Of a stretch of 64,000 nt of DNA, positions 17,434 to 24,675 are shown piece by piece. How positions within the stretch are numbered: the stretch's first letter is position 1; every line of letters starts with the position of its first letter. This stretch comes from CAMLQK01 sp035478775 (GTDB lineage: Bacteria > Patescibacteriota > Saccharimonadia > Saccharimonadales > UBA4665): contig DATIJG010000023.1 of NCBI GenBank assembly GCA_035478775.1, forward strand, positions 62,001 through 126,000. Direction: 5' to 3'. The position numbers and the translations under genes were made by a program. Under the pieces are notes generated by a model. It did no database searches. It saw nothing but the letters and a program-made list of their open reading frames with translations, and had not been told where the DNA came from.

Positions 17434-17439
17434 TATAAT
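17434..17439 (+). promoter_or_regulatory. -10 box of the 148-residue Nudix gene
   Basis: TATAAT ending 9 bases before the ATG at 17449. Confidence 0.55.
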
Positions 17440-17448
17440 GATACAAAT

Positions 17449-17895
17449 ATGAGACGGGCAGTGCGGGCAATTGTTATAAAAGATGGGCATTTATTAGTAA
17501 TGCATCGCAAGAAGCTTGACGATGAGTACTATACGCTTATTGGTGGTGGCGTAGAAGCGGGTGAAACTGATGAACAGGCGTTGTACCGCGAATTGCAAGA
17601 AGAGACTGGTGTAGAAATCTCCAATCCAAGGCTAGTGGTTGTTGAAGAGGCTGCCGAACGCTTTGGCGTACAGCATGTATTCGCATGTGACTATGTGAGC
17701 GGCGAGCCACGCCTGGCGCTCGATTCTGGGGAAGCTCTAGACAATGCCCGTGGCCAAAACATGTATCTGCCCAAGTGGATCGAACTCCGTATATTGCCAA
17801 CCTTGCCGTTCCGCTCTAACGAATTGCTACAACAACTTTTAGTGATGTTCGCCCGCGGCTACCCAGCGCAGCCGGTGTACATTGAATCAGATTAA
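17449..17895 (+). CDS. Nudix hydrolase
   Basis: A 148-residue Nudix-fold pyrophosphohydrolase acting on a nucleoside diphosphate linked to X. The Nudix box is intact: G-x5-E-x7-REL-x-EE-x-GV in GGVEAGETDEQALYRELQEE (followed by TGV). Upstream VRAIVIKDGHLLVMHRKK is the typical first strand pair; the substrate cannot be inferred. The start at 17449 is chosen from the -10 box and the family N-terminus (MRRAVRAIVI). The following FKBP gene starts 11 bases after the stop with its own Shine-Dalgarno, so co-transcription is possible. Confidence 0.88.
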   Translation: MRRAVRAIVIKDGHLLVMHRKKLDDEYYTLIGGGVEAGETDEQALYRELQEETGVEISNPRLVVVEEAAERFGVQHVFACDYVSGEPRLALDSGEALDNARGQNMYLPKWIELRILPTLPFRSNELLQQLLVMFARGYPAQPVYIESD

Positions 17896-17906
17896 AGGAG
17901 AAAAAC

Positions 17907-18464
17907 ATGGCACGTAAACGAGACCGGGCATTCGCGCTTTTTGGAGCAATATTATTTTTTGTCACATCGCTCGGGTTAAGCTTTGCGGTTATCTGGCAAA
18001 TGCATCAGGATAACCGTAAAGGCAACACTGCAAACAATAGTTCGACTAACCAAGGAGGAAACAAAACAGTGAACGGCAACCAATTACAAGGCACAGCGCT
18101 TAAAGACTTTACCACGGTGGCAGATGTGCCGAGCTTACAAACTACTGACACAACTGCCGGTACTGGCGCAGAAGTAAAATCTGGCGACACTGTAACGGTT
18201 GATTACACCGGAGCAGTGGCTGCAACGGGTACAATTTTCCAAAGCTCGCTCGATAGTGGCCAACCAGTTACATTTAGCTTGAGCCAAGTCATTGAAGGTT
18301 GGCAGCAAGGTATCCCAGGTATGAAAGTTGGCGGCACACGGCGCTTACTTATCCCTGCAAATTTGGCTTACGGCGCGAATCCGCCATCAGGTTCGGGCAT
18401 CCCGGCTAATGCGGCTTTGGTGTTTGACGTGACGCTTAAGAGTATCGGCGGCTCAAGTAACTAA
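17907..18464 (+). CDS. membrane-anchored FKBP-type peptidyl-prolyl isomerase
   Basis: A 185-residue isomerase predicted to act outside the membrane. Residues 1-10 are basic (MARKRDRAF), 11-31 form a membrane anchor or uncleaved signal, and 35-80 are a low-complexity linker rich in N, T and Q. The FKBP domain occupies about 88-183 with GDTVTVDYTGAVAATG, F-x-SSLDSGQPVTFSL, VIEGWQQGIPGMKVGG and the final VFDVTLKSI. It has a good Shine-Dalgarno (AAAGGAG, 17894-17900) before the ATG. A role in folding secreted proteins is inference. Confidence 0.9.
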   Translation: MARKRDRAFALFGAILFFVTSLGLSFAVIWQMHQDNRKGNTANNSSTNQGGNKTVNGNQLQGTALKDFTTVADVPSLQTTDTTAGTGAEVKSGDTVTVDYTGAVAATGTIFQSSLDSGQPVTFSLSQVIEGWQQGIPGMKVGGTRRLLIPANLAYGANPPSGSGIPANAALVFDVTLKSIGGSSN

Positions 18465-18500
18465 TGTGTAAGCATACTTAGTACTGGCGTAAAAAACACA

Positions 18501-18539
18501 ATATATAGTGCACTTGCAGCAACGCAGTGCACTATATAT
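18501..18539. promoter_or_regulatory. perfect 14-bp inverted repeat over the grx promoter
   Basis: ATATATAGTGCACT (18501-18514) and AGTGCACTATATAT (18526-18539) are perfect inverted arms around an 11-base centre. Each arm contains the self-complementary octamer AGTGCACT. The left arm reaches the first base of the -35 and the right arm covers the first three bases of the -10. It looks like an operator, or a cruciform, rather than a terminator, because no T-run follows. Confidence 0.65.
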
Positions 18540-18542
18540 AAT
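18514..18542 (+). promoter_or_regulatory. glutaredoxin gene promoter
   Basis: TTGCAG (18514-18519) and perfect TATAAT (18537-18542) with a 17-base spacer lying within the inverted repeat. Transcription would start near 18549, leaving a leader of about 31 bases that contains the AGGAG ribosome site. Confidence 0.65.
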
Positions 18543-18579
18543 TGTAGGCATAAGCAAAATCAAAATGAGGAGTGAGGCG

Positions 18580-18828
18580 ATGGTAAAGAACGTTACAATC
18601 TTTACGACTAATGCGTGCGCATATTGCGCAATGGTAAAGCGTTATTTGGACGCTAAAAGTGTAAAGTACGACTTAGTTAACCTCGACGATAATCCGGAGC
18701 GCCAAGCCGAAGCCTTGCAACTCAGCGGCGCGCTTACCGTGCCGATTACGGTTGTCACAAAACACGACGATAGCCGCGAAGTAGTCGTGGGCTATAACTT
18801 AGCAAAACTAGCGCCGGCAATCGTTTAA
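18580..18828 (+). CDS. glutaredoxin/NrdH-like thiol-disulfide protein
   Basis: An 82-residue thioredoxin-fold protein with an N-terminal redox motif CAYC (residues about 11-14, in TTNACAYCAMVKRYL). The TVPITVV stretch contains the cis-proline. Length and motif fit glutaredoxin-like or NrdH-redoxin proteins, which pass electrons from thioredoxin reductase to ribonucleotide reductase or other disulfides. The ATG at 18580 has AGGAG 9 bases upstream; an earlier in-frame ATG at 18508 lies inside the promoter palindrome and is rejected. trxB begins 20 bases downstream. Confidence 0.88.
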   Translation: MVKNVTIFTTNACAYCAMVKRYLDAKSVKYDLVNLDDNPERQAEALQLSGALTVPITVVTKHDDSREVVVGYNLAKLAPAIV

Positions 18829-18835
18829 AAAAGCG

Positions 18836-18841
18836 TATACT
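18836..18841 (+). promoter_or_regulatory. trxB -10 box
   Basis: TATACT ending 7 bases before the trxB ATG. trxB can therefore be transcribed as a leaderless message in addition to read-through from the glutaredoxin gene. Confidence 0.5.
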
Positions 18842-18848
18842 TAATATT

Positions 18849-19799
18849 ATGGAAGAGACGAACGCAAACGTCGTACATGACGTCATTATGATTGGTGCCG
18901 GCCCGGCCGCCTTAAGTGCGGCAGTGTACACTACCCGTGAAGATATTGATACGTTGTTATTTGAGCGTGGTGCCGTTGGCGGCTTAGCCGCGGTAACCGA
19001 CTGGGTCGATAATTACCCTGGTTTCCCTGAAGGCCTGCAAGGGCTTGATTTGGCCGAGAACTTTCGCAAGCAAGCGGAGCGCTTTGGTGCACAAATCGAA
19101 CTTGGCGAAGTGACCGGCATTAAAATGGACGGCGAGTACAAAGTACTTGAGACAACGAGCGGCACGATGCGTGCCAAAAGCGTGCTTATTGCCACAGGCA
19201 GTGACTATAAAAAGATCGGTGTGCCCGGCGAAGCAACTTATTATGCCCGCGGTGTGCATTACTGTGCGACCTGCGATGGCGCCTTTTACCGTGACAAACG
19301 CTTGGTCGTGGTTGGCGGCGGTAACTCAGCCGTGCAGGAGGCAATGTTCTTGACCCGTTACGCTACGCACATAGACATGCTGGTGCGTGCTGATAAATTT
19401 AGGGCATCAGAAATATTGCAGCACGAACTTGAAAAATTTAAAGACAAAATTACCGTTCACTTTAATACCACCACCGATGAAATCGTTGGCGAAAACAACC
19501 TGGTAACCAAAGTTATAGGCACAGATAAAACCACGGGCCAAAACGTTGAATTCCCAACCGACGGAGTGTTCGTGTTTGTGGGCTTAAAGCCGAACACTGA
19601 ATTTTTACAAAATTCGCCAATTGAGCTAGACGAGGTTGGTTTTATAAAAACAACCGAACACCTTGAAACGGCATTGCCGGGTGTGTTTGCAGCTGGCGAT
19701 GTACGCAGCGGCGCGACCATGCAAATCGCCACTGCCACCGGTGAAGGCGCTTCGGCAGCATTGTATATCCGCGAATACTTAAGCCATTTTAAAGGTTAG
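18849..19799 (+). CDS. trxB: thioredoxin reductase
   Basis: A 316-residue FAD- and NAD(P)H-dependent reductase for thioredoxin- or glutaredoxin-like partners. Visible motifs: FAD-binding GAGPAALSAA near the N-terminus, redox CATC at residues 139-142, the nucleotide-binding VVVGGGNSAVQEA and the C-terminal FAD site GVFAAGDVRSG. Length is typical of low-molecular-weight TrxR. The adjacent CAYC protein is the likely substrate. A bidirectional terminator follows. Confidence 0.95.
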   Translation: MEETNANVVHDVIMIGAGPAALSAAVYTTREDIDTLLFERGAVGGLAAVTDWVDNYPGFPEGLQGLDLAENFRKQAERFGAQIELGEVTGIKMDGEYKVLETTSGTMRAKSVLIATGSDYKKIGVPGEATYYARGVHYCATCDGAFYRDKRLVVVGGGNSAVQEAMFLTRYATHIDMLVRADKFRASEILQHELEKFKDKITVHFNTTTDEIVGENNLVTKVIGTDKTTGQNVEFPTDGVFVFVGLKPNTEFLQNSPIELDEVGFIKTTEHLETALPGVFAAGDVRSGATMQIATATGEGASAALYIREYLSHFKG

Positions 19800-19816
19800 C
19801 TATAGCTAAAAACTTA

Positions 19817-19845
19817 AAAAAGCGCTTGCTGGCTCAGTGCTTTTT
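19817..19845. terminator. bidirectional terminator after trxB
   Basis: AAAAAGCGCT (19817-19826) pairs with AGTGCTTTTT (19836-19845), ten pairs with one G-T wobble and a 9-base loop, with A and T tails on the two sides. It separates trxB from the convergent gene ending at 19860. Confidence 0.8.
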
Positions 19846-19859
19846 AGTTGGCCATAGGT

Positions 19860-20582
19860 CTATAAATCGCGGTAGCCAGGAAAATAATCGAGTACGATTT
19901 GCTGGCGATCGATGTCTAAAGTAATAAGCTCGCCATGAACCTTCATCACCAGCTCTTCGGGGCCGGATAAAAAGAATAACGTGTCTCGGTGTGTGCCGGT
20001 GTGAGGCTGCAAACCGGCAATATCCAGAACCCGTTGCCCGCTTAAATGGCCGCCCAAGCCCTCCCAACCAATGTCTGGCGTACTTAAAATTTGGTGGTAC
20101 GTTATAGGGGCAGCTTTAAAAATGTCAGTAAAAAGTAAGTCGGCAGTAGAATGCCCGGCATGAATTAGCTGCACCGGCCGAGCCAGCTCATTTTTAGCGA
20201 CCATATCAGTTATCATACTGTGCATAGGGGTTATGCCAATGCCAGCAGCCACTAAAACGACAGGGATGCTTTGCATTTTGGGCAGCACGAAGTCGCCGAT
20301 GGGCTCGGAAATATGTAAGCGGTCGCCGGGCCGCACAGCTTTAAGCGTTTTTTTATAAGTGCTGGGTGTTTGCACGAACTTAGTGGTTAGCGCCAAAATC
20401 TCTTGGTGCGGAGCTGACGAAATCGTTAGCCAGCGATGTTGGCCGCGGTTGTCGAAGCCAGCGTGCGGTAAAAATAACTCAACATATTGCCCGGCCATAA
20501 AACGAAAGCGCTGTTCGGGCCGTACCCAAAATGTCCAAATATTAGGCCGTAGCTTTTCTATGTGGTCAACCGTTACGAACAT
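19860..20582 (-). CDS. ferredoxin-NADP reductase-like flavoprotein
   Basis: A 240-residue oxidoreductase of the FNR superfamily: an FAD-binding beta-barrel followed by an NAD(P)-binding domain. RFMAGQYVELFLP leads into RWLTISSAP (the R-x-Y/L-T/S-x-S FAD motif). GDRLHISEPIGDF and VLVAAGIGITPMHSMI mark the pyridine-nucleotide site, and the C-terminus has FFLSGPEELV. No iron-sulfur domain is attached, so the partner must be a separate protein. Its start overlaps the upstream GDPD stop by one base, giving a two-gene operon. Confidence 0.88.
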   Translation of the reverse strand: MFVTVDHIEKLRPNIWTFWVRPEQRFRFMAGQYVELFLPHAGFDNRGQHRWLTISSAPHQEILALTTKFVQTPSTYKKTLKAVRPGDRLHISEPIGDFVLPKMQSIPVVLVAAGIGITPMHSMITDMVAKNELARPVQLIHAGHSTADLLFTDIFKAAPITYHQILSTPDIGWEGLGGHLSGQRVLDIAGLQPHTGTHRDTLFFLSGPEELVMKVHGELITLDIDRQQIVLDYFPGYRDL

Positions 20583-21247
20583 TATTTGAACAAATCAGGG
20601 CGATCAGTGATAACGCCCGCCAGCCCGCCCTTGGCCCATTTACGAGCTTTTTTAGGGTCATTTAAGGTGTAGGCATATAGCTTATACCCGCGCTGTTTCA
20701 TAGTTTTTATGAATGGCATCCACAAACTATATTTGCTCATATTAATGCGCTTAGCACCTACAGCCCGCGCCCGCCAGCCAGCGCGCAAGCCTGAAAAATG
20801 CTCGATAACAACTGGTTCGATGTCTGGGAAAGCTTCATGTAAGGCGCGCAAGGTGCGTTGGCTGAATGAGCCTAGCAAAAAATCTTTTGGCTGCCAGCCG
20901 TTCGCGAGTAGTTGCTCTAGATCGGCGATAATCGGAATGGTGTTAACCTTTGGCTTGACCTCTACTAACAGGGGCACTTTGCGGCCGATGGCCAAAACGG
21001 CTTCGGAAAACTCGGCAAGATCGGGCTTAATTTTGGCAAGTTCCTCGAAAGAACGTTCGGCGATAATGTGCTTAACACCGGTGGCATCTTCGATGAAAGG
21101 GTCGTGCGCGAGAACAATCTGCTGGTCTTTAGTGACACGCAGGTCGACTTCAACCTCATCTACCCCTGCTTGCATGGCTTTTTTTATGGACGCTAGCGTA
21201 TTTTCCGGGGCAAGTCCACGTGCCCCTCTGTGGCCTATAATTTTCAT
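20582..21247 (-). CDS. glycerophosphodiester phosphodiesterase
   Basis: A 221-residue GDPD enzyme that hydrolyses glycerophosphodiesters to glycerol-3-phosphate and an alcohol. The active site is visible: IGHRGARGLAPENTLAS (His and Glu), EVDLRVTKDQQIVLAHDP (Glu-x-Asp and the second His), LLVEVKPK and VITDRPDLF at the end. No signal peptide, so it is cytosolic. The start at 21247 is chosen because MKIIGHRGARG is the family N-terminus; the eight residues encoded upstream lie in the promoter region. It is the first gene of the unit with the FNR-like gene. Confidence 0.93.
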   Translation of the reverse strand: MKIIGHRGARGLAPENTLASIKKAMQAGVDEVEVDLRVTKDQQIVLAHDPFIEDATGVKHIIAERSFEELAKIKPDLAEFSEAVLAIGRKVPLLVEVKPKVNTIPIIADLEQLLANGWQPKDFLLGSFSQRTLRALHEAFPDIEPVVIEHFSGLRAGWRARAVGAKRINMSKYSLWMPFIKTMKQRGYKLYAYTLNDPKKARKWAKGGLAGVITDRPDLFK

Positions 21248-21316
21248 AATATCTTTACTAGTAGTGTACAATATCAGTAAATAAATAACAGCTGATTTAC
21301 CAAAGGAGTATTAAAA

Positions 21317-21847
21317 ATGGCTGATTTTAACTTAGTTTTAACACCTGGCGACTTTCAAAACGGTGTCGTGAACACTGTTGTAGAAATTCCGGAAGGTTCA
21401 TTTTTAAAGGTTGAATGGGATCGCAAGCGCGCTGCGTTTATGCTCGACCGCGTAGAACCAAGTATTTTTGCAAAGCCTGTAAACTATGGTTTTATTCCGC
21501 AGACTTTAGATGAAGACGGCGATGAACTGGACACACTTGTTGTGTGTGACCAACCTATTCCAACTGGCGTGTGGCTTGAGGCGAAAGTTATCGGCGTACT
21601 TAACTTTGAAGATGACGGCGAAATGGACTACAAGGTTGTGGTAGTGCCCGCCGATGACCGCAATACTGGTGACAGTATAAAAAGTCTCGATGACCTTGGC
21701 GAGCGCTGGAAGCAAAAAGTAGAAAACCACTTCGCACATTACAAGGACCTTAAAAAACCAGGCACTACCAAAGTTTTGGGCTGGGGCGATATCGAAGAAG
21801 CCAAAAAAGTTATTGCTGAGTCAATTGAGCGCTGGAACAATAAGTAG
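21317..21847 (+). CDS. ppa: inorganic pyrophosphatase (family I)
   Basis: A soluble 176-residue pyrophosphatase that pulls biosynthetic reactions forward by hydrolysing PPi. Metal-site motifs are present: VEIPEGSFLKVEWDR, NYGFIPQTLDEDGDELD (the D-x-D-G-D-x-x-D metal motif) and VVVVPADDRN. Length is typical of bacterial family I enzymes. AAAGGAG ends 9 bases before the ATG, a strong Shine-Dalgarno. It is divergent from the GDPD gene. Confidence 0.96.
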   Translation: MADFNLVLTPGDFQNGVVNTVVEIPEGSFLKVEWDRKRAAFMLDRVEPSIFAKPVNYGFIPQTLDEDGDELDTLVVCDQPIPTGVWLEAKVIGVLNFEDDGEMDYKVVVVPADDRNTGDSIKSLDDLGERWKQKVENHFAHYKDLKKPGTTKVLGWGDIEEAKKVIAESIERWNNK

Positions 21848-21858
21848 TTTCTGCACAT

Positions 21859-22425
21859 ATGACCACTAACGAAGTTCAGCAAATCATTGACCAATACCTG
21901 CGGCTTTTCCCTGGCGAAGCAAAAGATTTGGATGAGTTGCAGAAGCGCCTGGAAATTGACGAGGTGTTCAATAACCGGGCTAGCTTTAGTGGGCATGGGG
22001 CAGGTGGTGCGATTGTGCTGTCTCCAGACAGAACGAAAATTTTGTTAATTCATCATAGAATACTTAAAAAGTGGTTTCAACCTGGCGGTCACTGGGATCC
22101 GGAAGATGTCGACCCCTGGTCGGTCGCGCGACGCGAAGCCGAAGAAGAAACTGGCGTCAAGATTGCGACGTTGCTACCAATTGCAGAAAACTCGCATATT
22201 CCTATTGATATCAATACGCACCATATCCCGGCAAACGTTAAAAAGCACGAGCCCGCCCATTTGCATCATGAATTCCGATATGTATTTTTGGCGGCCTCTG
22301 AAGATCTTTCGCCGCAAGAAGCGGAAGTACATGAGGCGCAGTGGGTTCTGCTCGATTCAAAAAGCCCTAAACTTCGGTCGGTTAAGGCCATCGTGCAAAA
22401 ATTACAAAGCTTGAACCTCATATAA
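21859..22425 (+). CDS. Nudix hydrolase (GGHWD type)
   Basis: A 188-residue Nudix protein with an N-terminal helical extension of about 45 residues. The box reads GHWDPEDVDPWSVARREAEEETGV. The position usually held by the first glutamate is aspartate, as in a known subfamily with GGHxE-x-D, while the catalytic REAEEE core is intact. The substrate is unknown. It begins 11 bases after ppa without a clear ribosome site and is probably co-transcribed. Confidence 0.85.
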   Translation: MTTNEVQQIIDQYLRLFPGEAKDLDELQKRLEIDEVFNNRASFSGHGAGGAIVLSPDRTKILLIHHRILKKWFQPGGHWDPEDVDPWSVARREAEEETGVKIATLLPIAENSHIPIDINTHHIPANVKKHEPAHLHHEFRYVFLAASEDLSPQEAEVHEAQWVLLDSKSPKLRSVKAIVQKLQSLNLI

Positions 22426-22428
22426 CTC

Positions 22429-22458
22429 TTGCGTAAACCGGCCGTTGGCACCTACAAT
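22429..22458 (+). promoter_or_regulatory. gapA promoter
   Basis: TTGCGT (22429-22434), an 18-base spacer and TACAAT (22453-22458). The leader is about 38 bases with GGGGA before the ATG. The 14 bases starting at 22458 are identical to those at 18543-18556 just after the glutaredoxin -10. Confidence 0.6.
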
Positions 22459-22503
22459 GTAGGCATAAGCAGTATTAACTATGCCTAATGAAAGTGGGGA
22501 ACC

Positions 22504-23538
22504 ATGAAATCACGAATTGCCATTAACGGATTTGGCCGCATCGGGCGCAATGCTTTTAAAATTGCCTTCGACCGCCCCGATGTCGAAATTGTCGCTATCA
22601 ACGACTTAACCGACACTCGCACGCTGGCGCATTTGCTAAAGCACGACAGCAATTACGGTGCCTACGACCATGAAGTAAGTTTTGACGACCAAAATATTAT
22701 TGTCAATGGCACGAAAGTGCGCGTTTTAAGCGAAAAAGACCCTGCTGCTTTGCCGTGGAAGGACTTGAACGTAGATGTGGTTATAGAATCGACTGGCTTT
22801 TTTGTTGACCCGGCCAAAGCCCACGCCCACATCGATGCCGGTGCTCGCAAAGTAGTCATTAGTGCACCCGCTAAGGGCGACGGCGCCGACACAATCGTGC
22901 TTGGTGTTAACGACGATAAGCTCGAAAAAGTCAGCGACGTTTTCAGTAACGCATCATGCACCACTAACTGTATTACCCCGGTTGCGGCAGTTATTGAAAA
23001 CAACTTTGGCATTGAAAAAGCTATGATGACTACCGTGCACAGCTATACTGCCAGCCAAAAATTGCAAGATGCACCAGCTAAAGATTTGCGTGAGGCCCGT
23101 AACGCTGCTGAAAATATCGTACCGACAACTACTGGCGCTTCCATTGCCGCAGCAAAAGCTTTGCCAGCACTAGAAGGTATCTTTGGCGGCATGAGCGTCC
23201 GTGTTCCTACCCCTGTCGTAAGCTTGAGTGACTTCGTAATTTTAACTAAGCGCAACGTGACTGTCGACGAAGTAAACGAAGCGTTCCGCAAAGCAGCTGC
23301 CGAGCCGTACTACCAAGGTATCCTAACGACAACCGACGAAGAGCTGGTGAGCAGCGACTTTATTGGTAATAGCCACTCTTGCATTATCGACACCAAGCTA
23401 ACGGCGGTTGTAGGTGGTAACTTTTTGAAAGTGGTGGCCTGGTACGACAACGAATGGGGTTACAGCAACCGTTTGGTTGAAGTTACGGCCGATGCCGCCC
23501 GCTTTTTGCACGAACAAGAACAGCATGACCATCAATAA
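22504..23538 (+). CDS. gapA: glyceraldehyde-3-phosphate dehydrogenase, type I
   Basis: A 344-residue glycolytic enzyme oxidising glyceraldehyde-3-phosphate with NAD(P)+ and phosphate. RIAINGFGRIGRNAFK forms the N-terminal nucleotide site, and the catalytic motif SNASCTTNC places the nucleophile at Cys152. TVHSYTASQKLQDAP and the C-terminal WYDNEWGYSNR are also present. The residue after the second strand (AINDL) favours NAD+ by family convention. It is followed 10 bases later by an rpiB-like gene, forming a sugar-phosphate unit. Confidence 0.97.
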   Translation: MKSRIAINGFGRIGRNAFKIAFDRPDVEIVAINDLTDTRTLAHLLKHDSNYGAYDHEVSFDDQNIIVNGTKVRVLSEKDPAALPWKDLNVDVVIESTGFFVDPAKAHAHIDAGARKVVISAPAKGDGADTIVLGVNDDKLEKVSDVFSNASCTTNCITPVAAVIENNFGIEKAMMTTVHSYTASQKLQDAPAKDLREARNAAENIVPTTTGASIAAAKALPALEGIFGGMSVRVPTPVVSLSDFVILTKRNVTVDEVNEAFRKAAAEPYYQGILTTTDEELVSSDFIGNSHSCIIDTKLTAVVGGNFLKVVAWYDNEWGYSNRLVEVTADAARFLHEQEQHDHQ

Positions 23539-23560
23539 TTAAAGGAGCTTGGGCATAACA

Positions 23561-24007
23561 GTGAATATTTTTATTGGCGCCGACCACAACGGTTTTGAAA
23601 TGAAGGCCAAACTTATTGCCGAACTGCAAAAAGCCGGCCACATGGTGCATGACGAGGGCGACCGTGAACTTCAACCCGAAGACGATTACCCGCAATTCGC
23701 TGAACGGGTTGTGCGGGCTATGCGCGCTGCCGGCGATAAAGATGTATACGGCATTCTTATTTGTGGCAGCGGCCAAGGCATGTGCATTGCTGCCAACCGC
23801 TTTAAGGGTATTCGCGCCAGTTTAATATGGAATACGCACGAAGCCCAGGCGGCACGTAACGATGATGATGCTAACATTTTATGCCTGCCAGCACGTTCAA
23901 TTAGTGTTGATGATGCTATTAAAGTAGCGGAGGTATGGCTGCGTACGCCATTCGCCGATGCTGTGCGGTTCCGTCGCCGCATATCCGAACTCGATAGCTT
24001 AGTTTAG
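23561..24007 (+). CDS. rpiB: RpiB/LacA-LacB family sugar-phosphate isomerase
   Basis: A 148-residue isomerase, probably converting ribulose-5-phosphate to ribose-5-phosphate. Motifs: IFIGADHNGFEMK near the start, HDEGD, the active-site loop ICGSGQGMCIAANRFKGIRA with its cysteine, and NDDDANILCLPAR. The GTG at 23561 begins the first strand (VNIFIGADH); the TTG at 23549 is only one base from the AAAGGAG site and is unlikely. LacA/LacB-type galactose-6-phosphate activity cannot be excluded. Probably co-transcribed with gapA. Confidence 0.9.
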   Translation: MNIFIGADHNGFEMKAKLIAELQKAGHMVHDEGDRELQPEDDYPQFAERVVRAMRAAGDKDVYGILICGSGQGMCIAANRFKGIRASLIWNTHEAQAARNDDDANILCLPARSISVDDAIKVAEVWLRTPFADAVRFRRRISELDSLV

Positions 24008-24046
24008 TATTTACGACATGTTTTAGATAATAAAAATAAATCATGT

Positions 24047-24052
24047 TATAAT
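24047..24052 (+). promoter_or_regulatory. -10 box of the split transglutaminase-like gene
   Basis: TATAAT ending 6 bases before the ATG at 24059. Confidence 0.55.
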
Positions 24053-24058
24053 ACTTTA

Positions 24059-24625
24059 ATGACTGAGGCTCAGGGCGCGGGCCCTCATTTTGATGCCGAA
24101 CCGGTTACAACTGCCCCTGACCCTGCGCAGGCTTTTTCAGAACATGTTGCGCAAGTAAAACAACAAGGCGATGCGATTGACGCAACCCGACTGTTTAAGC
24201 TTGGAAGCAGAATGAAACACTACAGTGTGGCTGCAGCGAGTCTCGAACTGTTACCGATTGACGCCGGCCCGACGCCGTGGCTGGTTGCCCTCGGCGCTGT
24301 CGGTGCAGTAACGGCAGGGCATGCGGCCTTTCGTGCTAAAAAAGGTTGGGAAGCTGGAAATGAAGCGCTCGTGGCGAAAACACAGGAAATAACCGGGCAC
24401 CGGTACGAGCTATACCAGCGTAAGTCAGAAACTACTCTAATGTGGTACGGGCCTTACCGCAATGCTGAAGAAAACAAAACTCCTACGCTTGATCATATGC
24501 AAGCAATAGTGCGTTTGGCGCGCGATAATGATATTGGGTGGATCGCCACGCCGCGCCCGCTCGCAGACTATATTGACGAAGGTATCACTGAAAAGACACA
24601 CCTTGGTCGGCTGTCGATCTACTAG
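24059..24625 (+). CDS. N-terminal part of a split membrane transglutaminase-like protein
   Basis: It encodes 188 residues with an acidic disordered N-terminus (1-35), a membrane segment near 70-92 (WLVALGAVGAVTAGHAAF) and a soluble tail with a W-Y-G-P motif. No known domain by itself. The reading frame appears broken near its 3' end: from 24592 the +2 frame continues without a stop into the 854-residue downstream reading, and that frame's sequence (T-P-W-S-A-V-D-L-L-G-I-K-G-F-L) looks more protein-like than the last residues here. It is probably the beginning of one protein of about 1060 residues. Confidence 0.7.
   Translation: MTEAQGAGPHFDAEPVTTAPDPAQAFSEHVAQVKQQGDAIDATRLFKLGSRMKHYSVAAASLELLPIDAGPTPWLVALGAVGAVTAGHAAFRAKKGWEAGNEALVAKTQEITGHRYELYQRKSETTLMWYGPYRNAEENKTPTLDHMQAIVRLARDNDIGWIATPRPLADYIDEGITEKTHLGRLSIY
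24591..24594 (+). other. probable frameshift site (AAAA)
   Basis: The run of four A after ACTG is the earliest place where one extra A, or a -1 ribosomal slip on A-AAG, would join the 188-residue frame to the downstream 854-residue frame. The downstream frame is open from 24592, just after a TGA at 24589-24591. A homopolymer sequencing error, a true mutation or programmed slippage are all possible. Confidence 0.55.
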
Positions 24626-24675
24626 GCATAAAAGGATTCCTGTTTAGTAGTACTGATCCGCTGTCTAAAGACGAA

